DNA from: Taenia hydatigena
Taxonomy: Eukaryota; Platyhelminthes; Cestoda; Cyclophyllidea; Taeniidae
Assembly (NCBI GenBank): GCA_036345935.2
Contig: JADWOT020000008.1
Span: 10,701,554 to 10,765,553, forward strand
Length of the DNA: 64,000 nucleotides
Direction of reading: 5' to 3'
Shown: piece after piece, positions 34,003 to 46,600 of the stretch
How positions within the stretch are numbered: position 1 is the first letter of the stretch
How the letters are laid out: each line of letters begins with the position of its first letter
Made by a program: the position numbers and the translations under genes
Notes under the pieces: model-generated
Database searches by the model: none
What the model was told of the DNA's origin: nothing
The model's input: only the letters and a program-made list of their open reading frames with translations

Positions 34003-37000
34003 TCAACTGACCAATTGGAAGGCGGGCGCCAAGGTGTGAGCAACAATCGGCGTTCCGCCCTGTGTACCAGCCACAAACGCCGTAACTGAGACAGGAGGGC
34101 ACACTAGGTCCCCGTTTTATCACTAGTGTCTCACCATAAAATGTACTCGCAACATTTCGTCAAAAACACGGAACGTAAGAACGCCTTTCTAAAAATAACC
34201 CAACTCTAGACCTCATATCGGTTCCGGTTAACCCGGGTAAAGAGAGGGTGACTGTGAAATTAGACCATTCTTCAGCGCATTTTTCTTCCATAATTCGCAT
34301 TTATGAAATTTTAAGGTGAAGATACATGCAGATACATCAATTTATTCGATTACATACTCATTGTAGAAGACTGGAAAGTGAATGCTTTGCCCTGCAAAGT
34401 TATGATGAAGTCGCACTGATTTGGGAAGGTTGGTTCCATGTTGAAGAAATCGCGGAACGTGCTGTTAGTAAAGCTTATCCTGCTAAGAGTCTTTTTGTTT
34501 TAAATTTACTACCGCGGGCTTGGTAACAAACTAATACGAAAAACCGTGATAGCTACCCAGTTTTAGACATCATTTGAGAGTGGGGAAATATCAGGGCTTC
34601 TTGCTTTTCTCACACACTGCATCTACAATCACTCAATCAACTGTATACCCTGCAAACTGGAAATGCATGTTTAGCATTGATATTGGTTAAGCAAAACACG
34701 TCTGAAAATGGGTCACAATAATCAAAGGTGATTTAGCCAAAACCTATGTAAACAAGCAACTCAACGCAAAGTATTTCTTTTCTAAAAGATAAGTAAATGT
34801 GGCCGTATTTAGCACGCATACAGAAGGTATTTCGTTTGTAGTTTTTCCTTTAATTCTCATTTAAACATTAAGATGCAAGAACATTGGGGCGAAATTCAAA
34901 CTTCAATACAGCCATTCCTTTCACCTTACTAAGCCCTGAAATCCATGATCAAATTAACAAAACAATTATAATTAAGTGCTGTAGACAAATGCTCATATTG
35001 CTGCAAACACTTGACTAAAATGGGGCAAAATAAGCTCAATTCGCTTGAAATTTTCAGTCAGTGGCTGCACACAGGCAAGGTTATGGTGGGGAAGGACGCG
35101 CCTACACGGCACACCTACGTTGACGAAAAGAATCCAACGCGTTTTAAGTGTTTCTGGCGCCTAAGTACAGCTTAATCGGCGATTTCGTCTTTCTCTGCAT
35201 GGCCGTGGCGACGGAAATAATTACAAAGAGCATTTGAGTGGACATTGGACGGGAGCGTGGAGGGCGGGAGGAAGGTGGGTGGGTAGAGAAGGCTGAGGTT
35301 GGAGAGAACCCGGTATCTGCCGGATTGATGGTATCTCCCAGGTGCTTGTACTACACAGTCTGAAGCTACTTGAGTAAAATGCTTTTTAATGGAAAATGAG
35401 AGTATGGCTGCCTGCAAATGCGGCATCCTCGTAGATTGAAATGCATTTGTTCTCTTAGTTTTGCATGGCTAAAGGCCAGCATTGCTTGACAGGAACTGAC
35501 GATGCAATTATGGCTCTGAGCTTATCATCTTAAAAATGCCGCCAACAGGACGAAAGTAGAAGAGGGCTTTGCAGCGAATTCAATACAGATTTTGTGTGCT
35601 TTAAACAGAATATGGACTAAAACTTCCTGACATTTCATTGTGCAGAGAGAAGCGAGTAGTCAAAACATGCAGCGTCTTCAAACTCCGCAATGTTTTGTGA
35701 AACAGCTGGAATCACAGTACAGCTGATGGGACGTGGGGATGACAACTGCTGCAACCTACTTGAAACACATAAAGTAAGTTGTCTATTTGATCTATGGGCT
35801 TAAGCCACAAACTGATTAGTAAGGGATAAGAAGATTGAGAAGGAAGTGGTGTCTGATGACCCTCAATCGATTACCTGACAAACTATAGGATCATTACTTT
35901 TTACCTCATTGGCATTATTTCCTCCCTGAAACCCCATTACCATAGTATTTAGTCGCATAAAGTGACTTTACTTTGGGCTTTGGCTGCAATCAGATGCGCT
36001 TGTTGAGCTACTTGTTGGCCGTAACACCAAAATATTGTGTGAAAAGTATAGACAGGCGGCGACAGTTGATATAGGACAAGAAAACAAGTGCTTTTGAAGG
36101 TTCTGCGATGTCTAACTGCTGGGAGGTCCGCCTACTTGATCAAATCGAAACATCACAAAGAGGGTTTCATGTGGCTCATTTCAGTCAATCAAATCATGCT
36201 TCAATTTGGTACAATCAGTCCTTATTTAAAAGCAGAACCCTCTTGAAATAAAGGACTAAGTAAAGAGTTACAAAGAACACTTCGTTTGATACTTCCTGGA
36301 GCCGTTTAAATGTGCGCTTATGCAACCAGAAGGTACAAGCATTATTATTTAGTATTCATTTTTGAAGAGCTAATAAGCAGATTCGCTAACAGTTTCCATA
36401 ATATTCAAGCATTATTTTTAAATTTATACGCATATTCTACTGTTTTATTAAAAGCTATGCATTCCTTGACAAATTGGCAGCGTTAAATCCGACTTTCCAT
36501 GAATTCTCACAATTCTTGCCTTCTTGGTACTACTGGCTTCAAAGATACTACAAAGTAAGTCAGTGAGTGACTTGACAGTAACGCATGCACCGTAGTTTTG
36601 TGCCTCATAAGTCATTGCTATCCACTATCATGCAACAATTGCCTCCAACCTAGTTTCATTGCGCTCTAAGGACAGTCTGTGAAGTTGAAAAACATTTGGC
36701 TCAACTTTGACAAATAGCAGAGGAATTTGTGTGATGTCTAACTTGTGAGTAGGCGTTTATCCAGCTTATTCGAAAAATCAAGTTACAGTGTAAGTGTGGG
36801 CGATTCTTTCCTCCCCTCCTCTTCCCTTCTTCCACACTTAGGATGAGAAGGTTGGTTGCTTCTAGACATCTTTATTATAGGCCGAAGGATGATATGCGGT
36901 AACTGGGTCGGAGTGTCTAAGACGAGGGGGTGTCGACCTCTAGAGGGCGACTACGGTGAACCACGACCAGGTTAAAACCGTCCTCCCTCCTCTGGCCTAC

Positions 37001-38966
37001 AAGGCACATTTAAAGAGCATAAGTATTACAGTAACCCTATTTGGCTGCAATTCTTCCATTCAACCGAATGAATGGCTCTGACAGCACGATGAATACGTCT
37101 TAATAAATCCTGGCTGAAATTGCCAAGCTTTATTTGAACCACTGACAATAAATTGATTTTGGCCAGTATCTTTTCGGGGTCTGCTATCCCACTTACGTGC
37201 TTAGAATCAATTATTTAAAAATAAATTCTCTGTGACATGAAAGTTTGCATGCTCGGAGGGTTCAAGCATGCAAGTCAGTCGCGTTACGCACTAAAGTGTG
37301 CAACTGCACTTTTCCCTTAAGACTATTTTGGACTCTTAGATGAACAATGGGAATTTGTGATTTTTCTTAAGCGCCGACAATCAACTGCTTAGATAAGCAT
37401 TTACCAAACAGAGCGAATTACTAATATGTGAAGGCTTTAGGTCTGAAACACCGGGAATTTGGTTTGTAAATCCATAGTGAGAGATTGAATTCATACTTGC
37501 ATATGCGTCTTGAGCACATGCTCAATGCCAACCTTTCTCTTAAATGTCTTGCGACAATCCATGCGATCCCACTCTGGTAACGCGCACTATTTAAGCTTCA
37601 TTTCACAATACACAGGTTAAATAGAGTATGGGCTTTTTTAAAGGGTTGCAAAATCGAATAGCGACGCTGATTCCAGTTATTCAAAAGCATTTTACTGTCT
37701 ATCAAATGCAGCAAAAGAAGGGCACTTTGGCTTACATCCGAATCCACCATTTCTAGTTGTTTGCCTTTGTCGAATACTTAATGCCAAGTGCCATTTGTGC
37801 GGTTCTATGCACTTTTGGATGATCAACTTTAATAGCGCTAATGGCACATTGAATGTTAAGGTTCAAGGAAAATTGAATTACCTTCGAGAAGAATTTCGTG
37901 AGAAAAGTTCAAATAGTGCCAATTGGAAAAGTTGTCCATGCCTCAAAAAGCTCGCATGTCACATCAATGTAATAAATTAGCCACAACTTATTTGTTATTG
38001 TCATAGATGCTCCTGCTTTACTGACGCTTGGAGTGGAGAACTGTTGCTTCAGTGAAACCTGTTAAAAAAACATCTAGTACAAAATTTATTATTAATTTTA
38101 AAAAGGTACATTTCTGATACACTCTTCCACATGTAAATGTGTCATAATTATTAACCCATGTGTGGGTACTCTAGGCCATATTGAGAAGCCTCCATACGGC
38201 ATTTTAGGACCTAAATGTAAACTAGCTCTTGAGCATTGTTTTCTTGCTAATGCTTCTTCTTAGCATCCCTGCAGGACAAGCATAGCATGAATGGCAATAA
38301 AGGTTGTTTTAAAATTGTCAGTCAACCGGGTCAACTATGCATTAGATTAAAGATGCATCAAAACGTCAAGTTTTAAATAAATTATGAGAGTGTAGAACAT
38401 ACTTGCACAACAAATTGTATCTGTGTTGCATTGATACACTTAGAAATACTGCGGTACGTGACAAACGCAACTCTTCAATGCATTTCCGAATGCAAGGGTG
38501 GAACACATGCGCGTTTGTTGCTTTTCAGTACAGACTAAAGCAATGTTTTCCTTTAGCCAAAAAATGCATGGTTATGTTCTGATTTAACTCCTCGGTCCAT
38601 TTATTAGTTAAACACGCATATAGAACGCAAATTGATCTTGGATTTGCTGTTTCGTAATCTATTAAGTAAGTGGACGCTGACTCAAGTTTTAATAATCCCT
38701 TGCCTTCTACAAGAATGCTCTTTGGGAAGTTTGGTGGAACGGAAAGTGAATTCATCGCAAAACAAAATTGGAAATGCAATTTATTTGACTGTTCCGATCA
38801 GTTTCATAGTAAATGGTAATAATTTGAAAGAATTTTAATAAATATGGGGAGGACCGATAAACAATGATGGATTCTAGAGCATTAATAGTCCTCAGATTGA
38901 TCGAAAAAATAAGTAGAATTGGTTCCAAAGTGTTTAATCAGATCATTGAAAAATTTTTAATGCTCT
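34003..38966. other. Intergenic, nothing supportable
   Basis: This 5 kb lies upstream of the protocadherin gene and may contain its promoter and 5' UTR exons. Short open frames such as 34326-34526 and 37795-37980 lack family signals. A GC-richer patch at about 36890-37010 may be a decayed repeat. Confidence 0.45.
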
Positions 38967-39318
38967 TCAAGTCTGAGGAATTTTGCATTCCAAGTCAGAC
39001 CATAGACGGTGGAAAATTTGGTCTTTGTTAGGCGAAACACTGGCAGATGTTGGGGGGGGTAAGGCAAAGAGGGTGGAGTAATGGGAGGTCCCACTCCTTC
39101 CCCCACTTTCCTTGTCTTCATCTCCCTGCACGAAAAGGGATACTAGCACGCAATTCCTTGCCTCTATCAAACGCGTTTCGCGACTAGCTTGTGCAGGTTT
39201 TTCCACCGCATCCACGCCGTTCCCTTCACTGGCAGCGTGTCCATATTTCAGTACTGCCTCAAACAAGAATCGTGCAATTTCTAAACCATTTTGACAGCCA
39301 CAGTTCAAATTAGCCTTG
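38967..39318 (-). CDS. Candidate coding exon, unknown protein
   Basis: On the minus strand a good acceptor (tgtcttttccag, ending 39319) opens a frame that begins AAG GCT AAT after one leftover base. It reads CGCQNGLEIARFLFEAVLKY and continues to a stop at 38967. The first 70 residues look protein-like, with a helical start and a balanced composition. The latter part (ALPPPTSASV) is less convincing and may be past a donor near 39100. No partner exons were found on this strand nearby. The product is not recognised. It could be a remnant or chance. Confidence 0.3.
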
Positions 39319-42300
39319 CTGGAAAAGACATTTCAGGCTCCAAATCCACTACCTCATTAGTAGAGTCCATGCAACATATCCGAATTCGTGTTTAACTCTT
39401 AAACACATTCATTAATGGATTAAGAAGTCAAGGTTTGAGCTCATAATGTCTAGGGGACACGAGACGGGACAATGGGTCTTGAAAATGCGAATATCGTCAC
39501 TAGACAGATGTATGCTAAAGTGATTATCTGTTTAAGCTAAGGAATACATTTTAGCATGACTTAAAAATTTGCCAGTAAATAGTCTTTCCAAAAATGCAAA
39601 GTGTACATTTACATAACTTAAATCATAATTTGAACGGCAGAAAATCACTATAAGCTCTGAACATAATGCCTATAGTTACTTCTCTCCTGTGTGTATGTCA
39701 GCGGAATTGCTTTTCATATGCAGTGCTAATAATGCGTTGTCAAATGCCTATGAAATCAGCATATGCTTTTTATAACAAGAATAATTCCTTCGTTGATTAC
39801 CAAATTTGGAGTGATCGGTGCGGCTGGACTTTTGCGAGCAATGAAAGAATGCGGTTCAAACAGCTATTTTCGCTAGTGGAGTGACCTCAAATTGACCTGA
39901 ATGTGTGTTACACCCTCCGTTAACCTGATTGTAGGTCAAACGACTATCCCCAGCTTCTGACTAGGGTATCTTTTTCCAAATGGTGGCGGAGCATTTCAAA
40001 GAATAAGTTATGAGAAGTTTTAGATAGCTTAATTGCTTCAATTGAAATAAACGCTAAGTTGGCTGACTAATGTAATGTATGGGCACACTGCATGCTCGCT
40101 TTAAAAGATGCAGCTGCCATGACATTAATTAAAGACGTCACCTCATTATGGAAACAAGTAAATTAGTAAAACTTACTTAATGTTGGGCGCTTATTTCCCT
40201 CTAATTTCATTTACTTTCAGCGAATGAAATTCGATTTGACATCATGAAAGTTGGAGTTGTGGGTTGCGGCTAAAAAGCAGTGGTAATTTCACGCGATTTG
40301 AACTATCTTCAGATGTGGTATCATAAATAGCCCTGAATTGGAACACTAAAAAAAGTTTGACTTAATTTTTCGGCGTTGGCATTAGGTGGAGTAAAACTAT
40401 ATTTAACTAAAACTTACGCTTCCCTGTGAGAAAACAATAAGATATAACGGTAGCTATTTGACCAATAATGTAATCAGGCTAAAGTGAGCAAAAGCGGGAC
40501 CCCTTAGTCAAGTGTTCGATGCTAATACCTTATACTAATGGGCCATGCTGCCTCAACTTTGCTTTTATTCCACACTGTCCTGCTTATGTCGGACCTGCTC
40601 TACATCCTTATCTTATTATTTAATGTGCGCCCTCATTTACAATGACTGGCATTGCATCAACATCCCAATCCACCCATGCTTTTTCTGACTCTAGGTCATC
40701 AGTGGGACAATGCACACACTCCTGCCACTTCCCTTTGCATCGTATCCTTTTACAATGCATCATTTAAACGCTAAAGAAATGAAGTGACAGAGGAGGATAA
40801 AGGAAAAAGGATCTCTTTAGGGCTTGAACCAGACTCCTGGACCACTGAAGCGCATTTACTTCACTTATGTCTGCCTCGGTCATCTGCTTCCGACCAACTC
40901 GCCAGTGTTTATGGATGGATGCAATAATTCGTGTTTGTACCTCCGACCGGTGACCACGGAGAGCTGCTTTTGCGCACAACGAAGACAAGACTTTGGACTG
41001 AATTCCCAGTCTGATCGATTCGCTATTCGTAGCGTGAAATACGTTACTTATGAATGTAGGTGCGTAAAGCAGAACTTGAGAGTTAGTACGGACACTAGAG
41101 AAGTTAGCAGACAAAAGAGGAGAAATCAATTATGGACGCTGAATCTTATTGGAAAAATGGTCAGTTATGTAATACTTGAATCACATCTACCAATGGGGTA
41201 GAGATTATTTAATCACTATAAACTTAGCTGATTCTTTGAGAAAAGTGGCAGAAAAGTTTGCTGTATTCTTAGTTGTCTCGCTAGGGTGTTTGTGGACTGT
41301 GAAAGGGGCCGGAGCTAATTGAATTGTAGGAGAAAGTGACCACACCCGCAAGAGGAGATGATGACAGAAGTGCCCCACCCTCTCTGTATCAATTAGTCCA
41401 CATTTGGCTTGTGTAGTAGCCAGATTGGTAGACAACCCTCTTGAGAGGGTACCAAAATAGCACGAACTCATGCCTTCCGCCATGCAGGTAGGAAAGAAAG
41501 CAGGCATGATTGCATTCTTTTTTGCCACTGCTCCCCAAAATGACCGCATCTAATTCAATTAGACAGCGTTCTTACCGGCAGTTGAGACACACAACATAAA
41601 CCTGTTTTTTCCACCGAGACTTTCCATTTCTTAGCTTCTTCAATAGCCTAACATTGAATAACTTCTTTTCGTCGATATAATATGCACAAAAGTTTACCGT
41701 ATTTTGTGATGACTACTTCGGCTTGTTCTAAAGTCACTCTGAGCCCCAAGTACTCGACCTATTTCTGAGCGAAGGTAAAAAAGGGACCCGCTTTGCCAGA
41801 AATAATCCTCCCTTAACAAAAAAGCGTTTGAACATTCGTTTATACTTCAGGAGAAACTTTAAACAAAAATCACTGCCACGCGGATTCGAAAGTTCATCTT
41901 ATGTGTGGAACAAAGGTAATTTGAGTTTATAGCGCCGCGTTTCACTACACTTACGCGCAACAACAAACATGGCTGTTTAAAATAACCGGTTTTATCTACA
42001 GCGAAATGTCGACCCAAGGTACATGGGGAAAACTATTTACGATAATCTCACGGTTTGGATATTTTTCACCTATCTACAGCGAGGTAGCGCATTTCCTATT
42101 GTACATATGTAGTGCACCTATAGCTTTCCGCAAACTATGATCTCGCTCACATTGGATAAGTAGTGTGAATTCGCCATATTCGTTTGCATGGAGCGGCCAA
42201 TTAACAGGCCCCAAAATCCACATGCAAGGCGAGTGCGGAAGTCAGAAATAGGGGATGGCGAGTTCTCACTACTTAATAAACGAATAAAAGTCAGCTAAAC

Positions 42301-43179
42301 AGTGCAAGAGGAAGATGATTCCATAGAAGTAGATCTTGGCGGATAGCTTGGTGTTGCAATCGCCATGGAACTTATTGACTCCGCTTTATCACCCCTCGTA
42401 TCGATGTTCCTGGTCCTCTACCTTACAGTCACGTGAAATTGAATGGTTATTGATAAACTGCTGTGCAATTAAGCGGTTATAAATCTGGACGACGTCTAGA
42501 CATGGCTTGCAATTTCGTATTTACATGAATAAAAAATAAAGTTGCAAATAGACCCGCATGTAGAACACGTTGAAGAATAAACACATAGCCATGATATTCG
42601 GCAACTGGCATTGTGCTAGGAGTAAAATTAGCGGGCAAGTACATGTTAGAATTGTGCGGGCTGATGCACCCCGAGAGCCTACACATACGACATGGAAACT
42701 CAGTGGGTGGTTTCGATCTGTATGGTTGTAACAGTGGGTAAGTTGCAAACGATACCTATTTCAAAAAATCCCTTCCCATTGCATGTCAAGCATTTGTAAC
42801 CATATTTTTTTAGTTTTTGAGAATATGAGTAGCTAGCCGACTACTCAGCGGTTGATGGTTTAAGCAGAATGGAGAAATAAAGGACACAGTTCATGAAGAA
42901 TGGACATGTACCCCAACTGGTGTCGCACCACCAAGCAATTCACGAGTTCATCACGTTGACTGTGAAGTTACCTTTTCATCTATGGAAAAATCAAACACCC
43001 TATTCTAATTCTCAAACATTCGCACTAGAGATTATCTAAGTAAAACGAAGAAGGGCGTTTGCTATTCGTGCCGACAGCAAAACGACTCAATTTAGGCGTT
43101 TGTAACTCATTCTGAGGGAGAATTCGTTAGATCACAGTGTGGTACATCCACGCTGAAAAATGTTTCATGTTCATTATCT
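39319..43179. other. Intergenic, nothing supportable
   Basis: AT-rich sequence between the exon candidate at 39 kb and the paramyosin-like gene. Open frames at 40764-41201 overlap on both strands, and 41205-41549 has no splice support. Confidence 0.45.
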
Positions 43180-43440
43180 GCGCACACCCGCAATTTTCCC
43201 ACCTGTGCGCGCATACATGCACACACATCAACCAATGGGATTGTTAGTGCGCATGCACAAAGGCAGAATCGACGTGGAGGTACATGTTCGCGCGCACGCA
43301 AGGCTGACCAAGAGGAGGCAGAAGTCTTAGCAGTTGCAGAAGGGAAGACTGGGCGAGACATCATAGCAGCAGTTACAGCACAGTAGTTGCAGCAGCAGCT
43401 TTAGGTCACACGCGCACCCACTTGCACATACACACACTTA
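43180..43440. repeat. CA/CG-rich alternating purine-pyrimidine stretch upstream of the paramyosin-like gene
   Basis: Runs such as cgcgcatacatgcacacaca, cgcgcgcacgc and gcacatacacacac occur within 260 bp, ending about 170 bp before the first ATG. A gcagcagc-rich segment lies within. Sequences of this kind can adopt left-handed DNA and may belong to the promoter region. A promoter role is inferred from position only. Confidence 0.5.
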
Positions 43441-43611
43441 CGACTTTGGTCCCGTTTCGCACAATCCTCCCACTCTCTTGCCCGTAATTTCAGCCTCAGC
43501 ACAAACTCATTATCCGGGGCGCTTTCGGATTGGTTTTCGTGAGACAAATTTGACGTGTGTTTTGCACAGAAACAAGGGCAATAGTTGACAACCAGCACAA
43601 ACTGGAGAGTA

Positions 43612-46600
43612 ATGGCGACAGTTCAAATCAGTGAACCCGAATCTACCATTGTTTCTATGACACACCCCATCTATCGTCCTGGCTCACCCTCTGAATCTAG
43701 GCTTGAGGTGAGTGAATTCATCATTTCAATCAGGGCCACAGTCTTCCTTATATCGATATTTTTACTAGGTGAGTATCAAAGATCTAGTTTCAGACACTAC
43801 TAGTACCTTTTAGAAATTTCCCTGGTCATACACTTTTGATCCGTCCCATACTTCTTTCACGTGACACATGTGTTAGTAAGAGATGGACCATTATAGGCTA
43901 GCCAACATAATTTTAACTTAAGCCAATAGATGTGAAGTATGCTATTAAGTGCTGCATTCAACTGATTTTAAGTGAATATTGCTCTTGAAGTGTCATTTCA
44001 TATCATATTTTACGCCTCAGGGCCCATTTTAGTCTCACTTTAATCACCGGGATATTGAAAGTCATTTTGTTTTTAATGGATGAAACCAGGCATGACAACT
44101 TTGGGACATCATTTTCAAACCACTAATCAAACCTATTTGATTGATTACTTTTCTCGCAAATTAAAACGAAAGATTTTGCTCGATAATGAGTTACGAGGGT
44201 ATTCGCCCAAACTTCAACGAAGCTCTTTTGATGATCTAGTTACATGCTCCGTAAAAGCACAAAATGTGGAAATTTTGAAGTTGTGCACAAATCTCAGTGA
44301 ACTGAAATGTAATGTGCAAATGTGACGATGACCAAAATAGAATTGTACTGTTGCCCATTCAAGTAAACGTAGCTCGAGACTTCAGCGATAGCATCCCAAA
44401 TAGTCACCGGAGTGCATCAGCAGCGCAGCCCCATGACGGGGTATGCAAAATGGACATTAGTGTAGAGTGGCGAGAAAATGCGTGGACAGGACGATATTCA
44501 TACGGATTGAGATAAACTGCATTAATGCTTTCAGGCGCGGGTCGCAGAACTAGAGGAGAGGCTTCAGGATGAGCGCATCGTCCTCACAAAGGTAGGCTGC
44601 AATTTCAATAAGTGGCCAATTCTTGTCACACCAACACACCATACCAAAGCATCCACAGGATGAGGAATTTTAAAGTGGATTTTGTGGCAAAATTTTGCTT
44701 CTGACAAAGTAAAGATTTTACGTCCATTTAAGAAACCGTTTGCTGTAATGCAACCTTTTTATTCTTTTAGAGTCAACGAGATAACTGTGATATGGCGCTA
44801 GAAATTGAAATGCTTCAAGAACGCCTCGAAGAAGCTAACGAGACCATTTCGCAGCACGTACGTTTGGAGGAATTTTAGAACAACTGACAACTTCTATGCT
44901 AATCTATTTGTATGCACGCATTCAGACTTATATAATTTGTGGAAACATTATGCCCAAAAGTAGAGCCGTATAAAACATCAGGACGTATTTTTCGATGCAA
45001 ATTTTCCGAAACGCAGTAATCACATTAAATTGTACCTGTTTTAAGCCGATTTTGGGAGAAAATTTCTGAGTTTATTTTTAAGAAATTGAGAATTTCAGGT
45101 GGGATAATATATGCATTACCAAAAGGGAGATTTGGAAGGAGAGAGCGCAGTGTAGTTCTATCTTAGGAAGCATTTTATGTCATCTTGCAGAAGGTTGCTT
45201 CACATATTCTCCCTTATGGGTCCACTTAACACTTCTCGGGTAAGTGGTTAAAATTTAGCATGAGCTTAATGAGAGAGTACAGACGCAGTAGACACACGTG
45301 AATACAGTAACGGGGAATATATAAAGTCAGTTCATAATTTGATGTCGTTGATAAGCACATGCCTGCCTACAAACGCAACTCCACTGTTTGATGTAAATTG
45401 CAGCATACAGGAATTAAAACTGGGATTTTTCAATGACTGACTTTTGGTCTCCGTAGCTTAAAAAAGCAAGAGTGTGTAACTAAGGTTGCTATACTAGATG
45501 GATACAATTCGACGCAAAGAGGCGGAACTTTCAGTGATCCAAAAAGAGCGTGATCTGTTGCGACACACGCAGGAGGAAGACACTGCTTCCCTCCGTAAAC
45601 GCTACCAATCGTCTATAGACGAGCAGAACCACGAGCTTGACGAATTCCGACGCATTAAGCACAAGTACGTCATCAGTCTGCTTCTCCCTTCTTTGTTTCT
45701 GTCTTTGATTCTGGGCGCCTCTTTTCACCACCCCGTCAGAAGGAGTAGGGATGAACCCAATAGATAGGGTAACCCAAAGTACTTGACCTCAATCACAAGT
45801 TTTGGCTGACCTTTTACCCATTAAGTGGATTTATGATCCGGGATGGAATATGGTTAGGTAATAGCTTTGAAGATTTATTGCCCAGAACTTTTAATGGGAA
45901 ACACCAAAAGTCAATAACTCCACATTAAACTTACATGAACGTAGTTATTCGCGCGATGGAGTGATTGAAATGCACCACTAATCACTAATCGTGCGTGAAT
46001 ATTACCTTAATAAACCTTCTGCTTACTACTCCATTGGGGCCTACTATCCAATCGTTTGAATCTAGAATAATTATGGGGAATACTGAGGACTATGAGGGCC
46101 TTGCGATTAAATTAAGTGTGACAGTTTTGGTTTGGAATTAAGGACTTCCCACAGCACTAAGCAAAGCAGTGAATTTAAGCAGCACTTTGTGCAAAGACGT
46201 AATCGAGATTGATTTTATGATTTAATGAATAAACAATTGCTTGCTATAAAACCCTAAAAATTCCTTTTAGGATGGAAAAGGAGAAGAGTGAACTGATGAA
46301 TCAGGTGGAGAAGTTCGCCAGTGACCTATCAAAAGTAGAACTTTTGAATGTGAGCATGCCTTTTTCCAACTGGATCCTGTTACCCTTCAAATAGGTGCCA
46401 CTAGCATTGTATCTGACATTTGCCAACCTCTGATGATCTTACAAAGAAACATTACTAAATTGCCCCGTTTTAAGATCTAAAAGATTAAGTCAGCCCAACA
46501 AATGCTCTAAATTTTAAAGATTTTGTTGGAAAAATACAGTCTATGAAGTGAAGCATGGTATTTAAGTGAGCGATCATATTCAGTGGAGAGATTATAAGCT

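Noticed and set aside
44080..44515. Two open frames in intron 1 of the paramyosin-like gene
   Set aside because: They lack a phase-compatible donor and acceptor pair, and the rod reads correctly without them.
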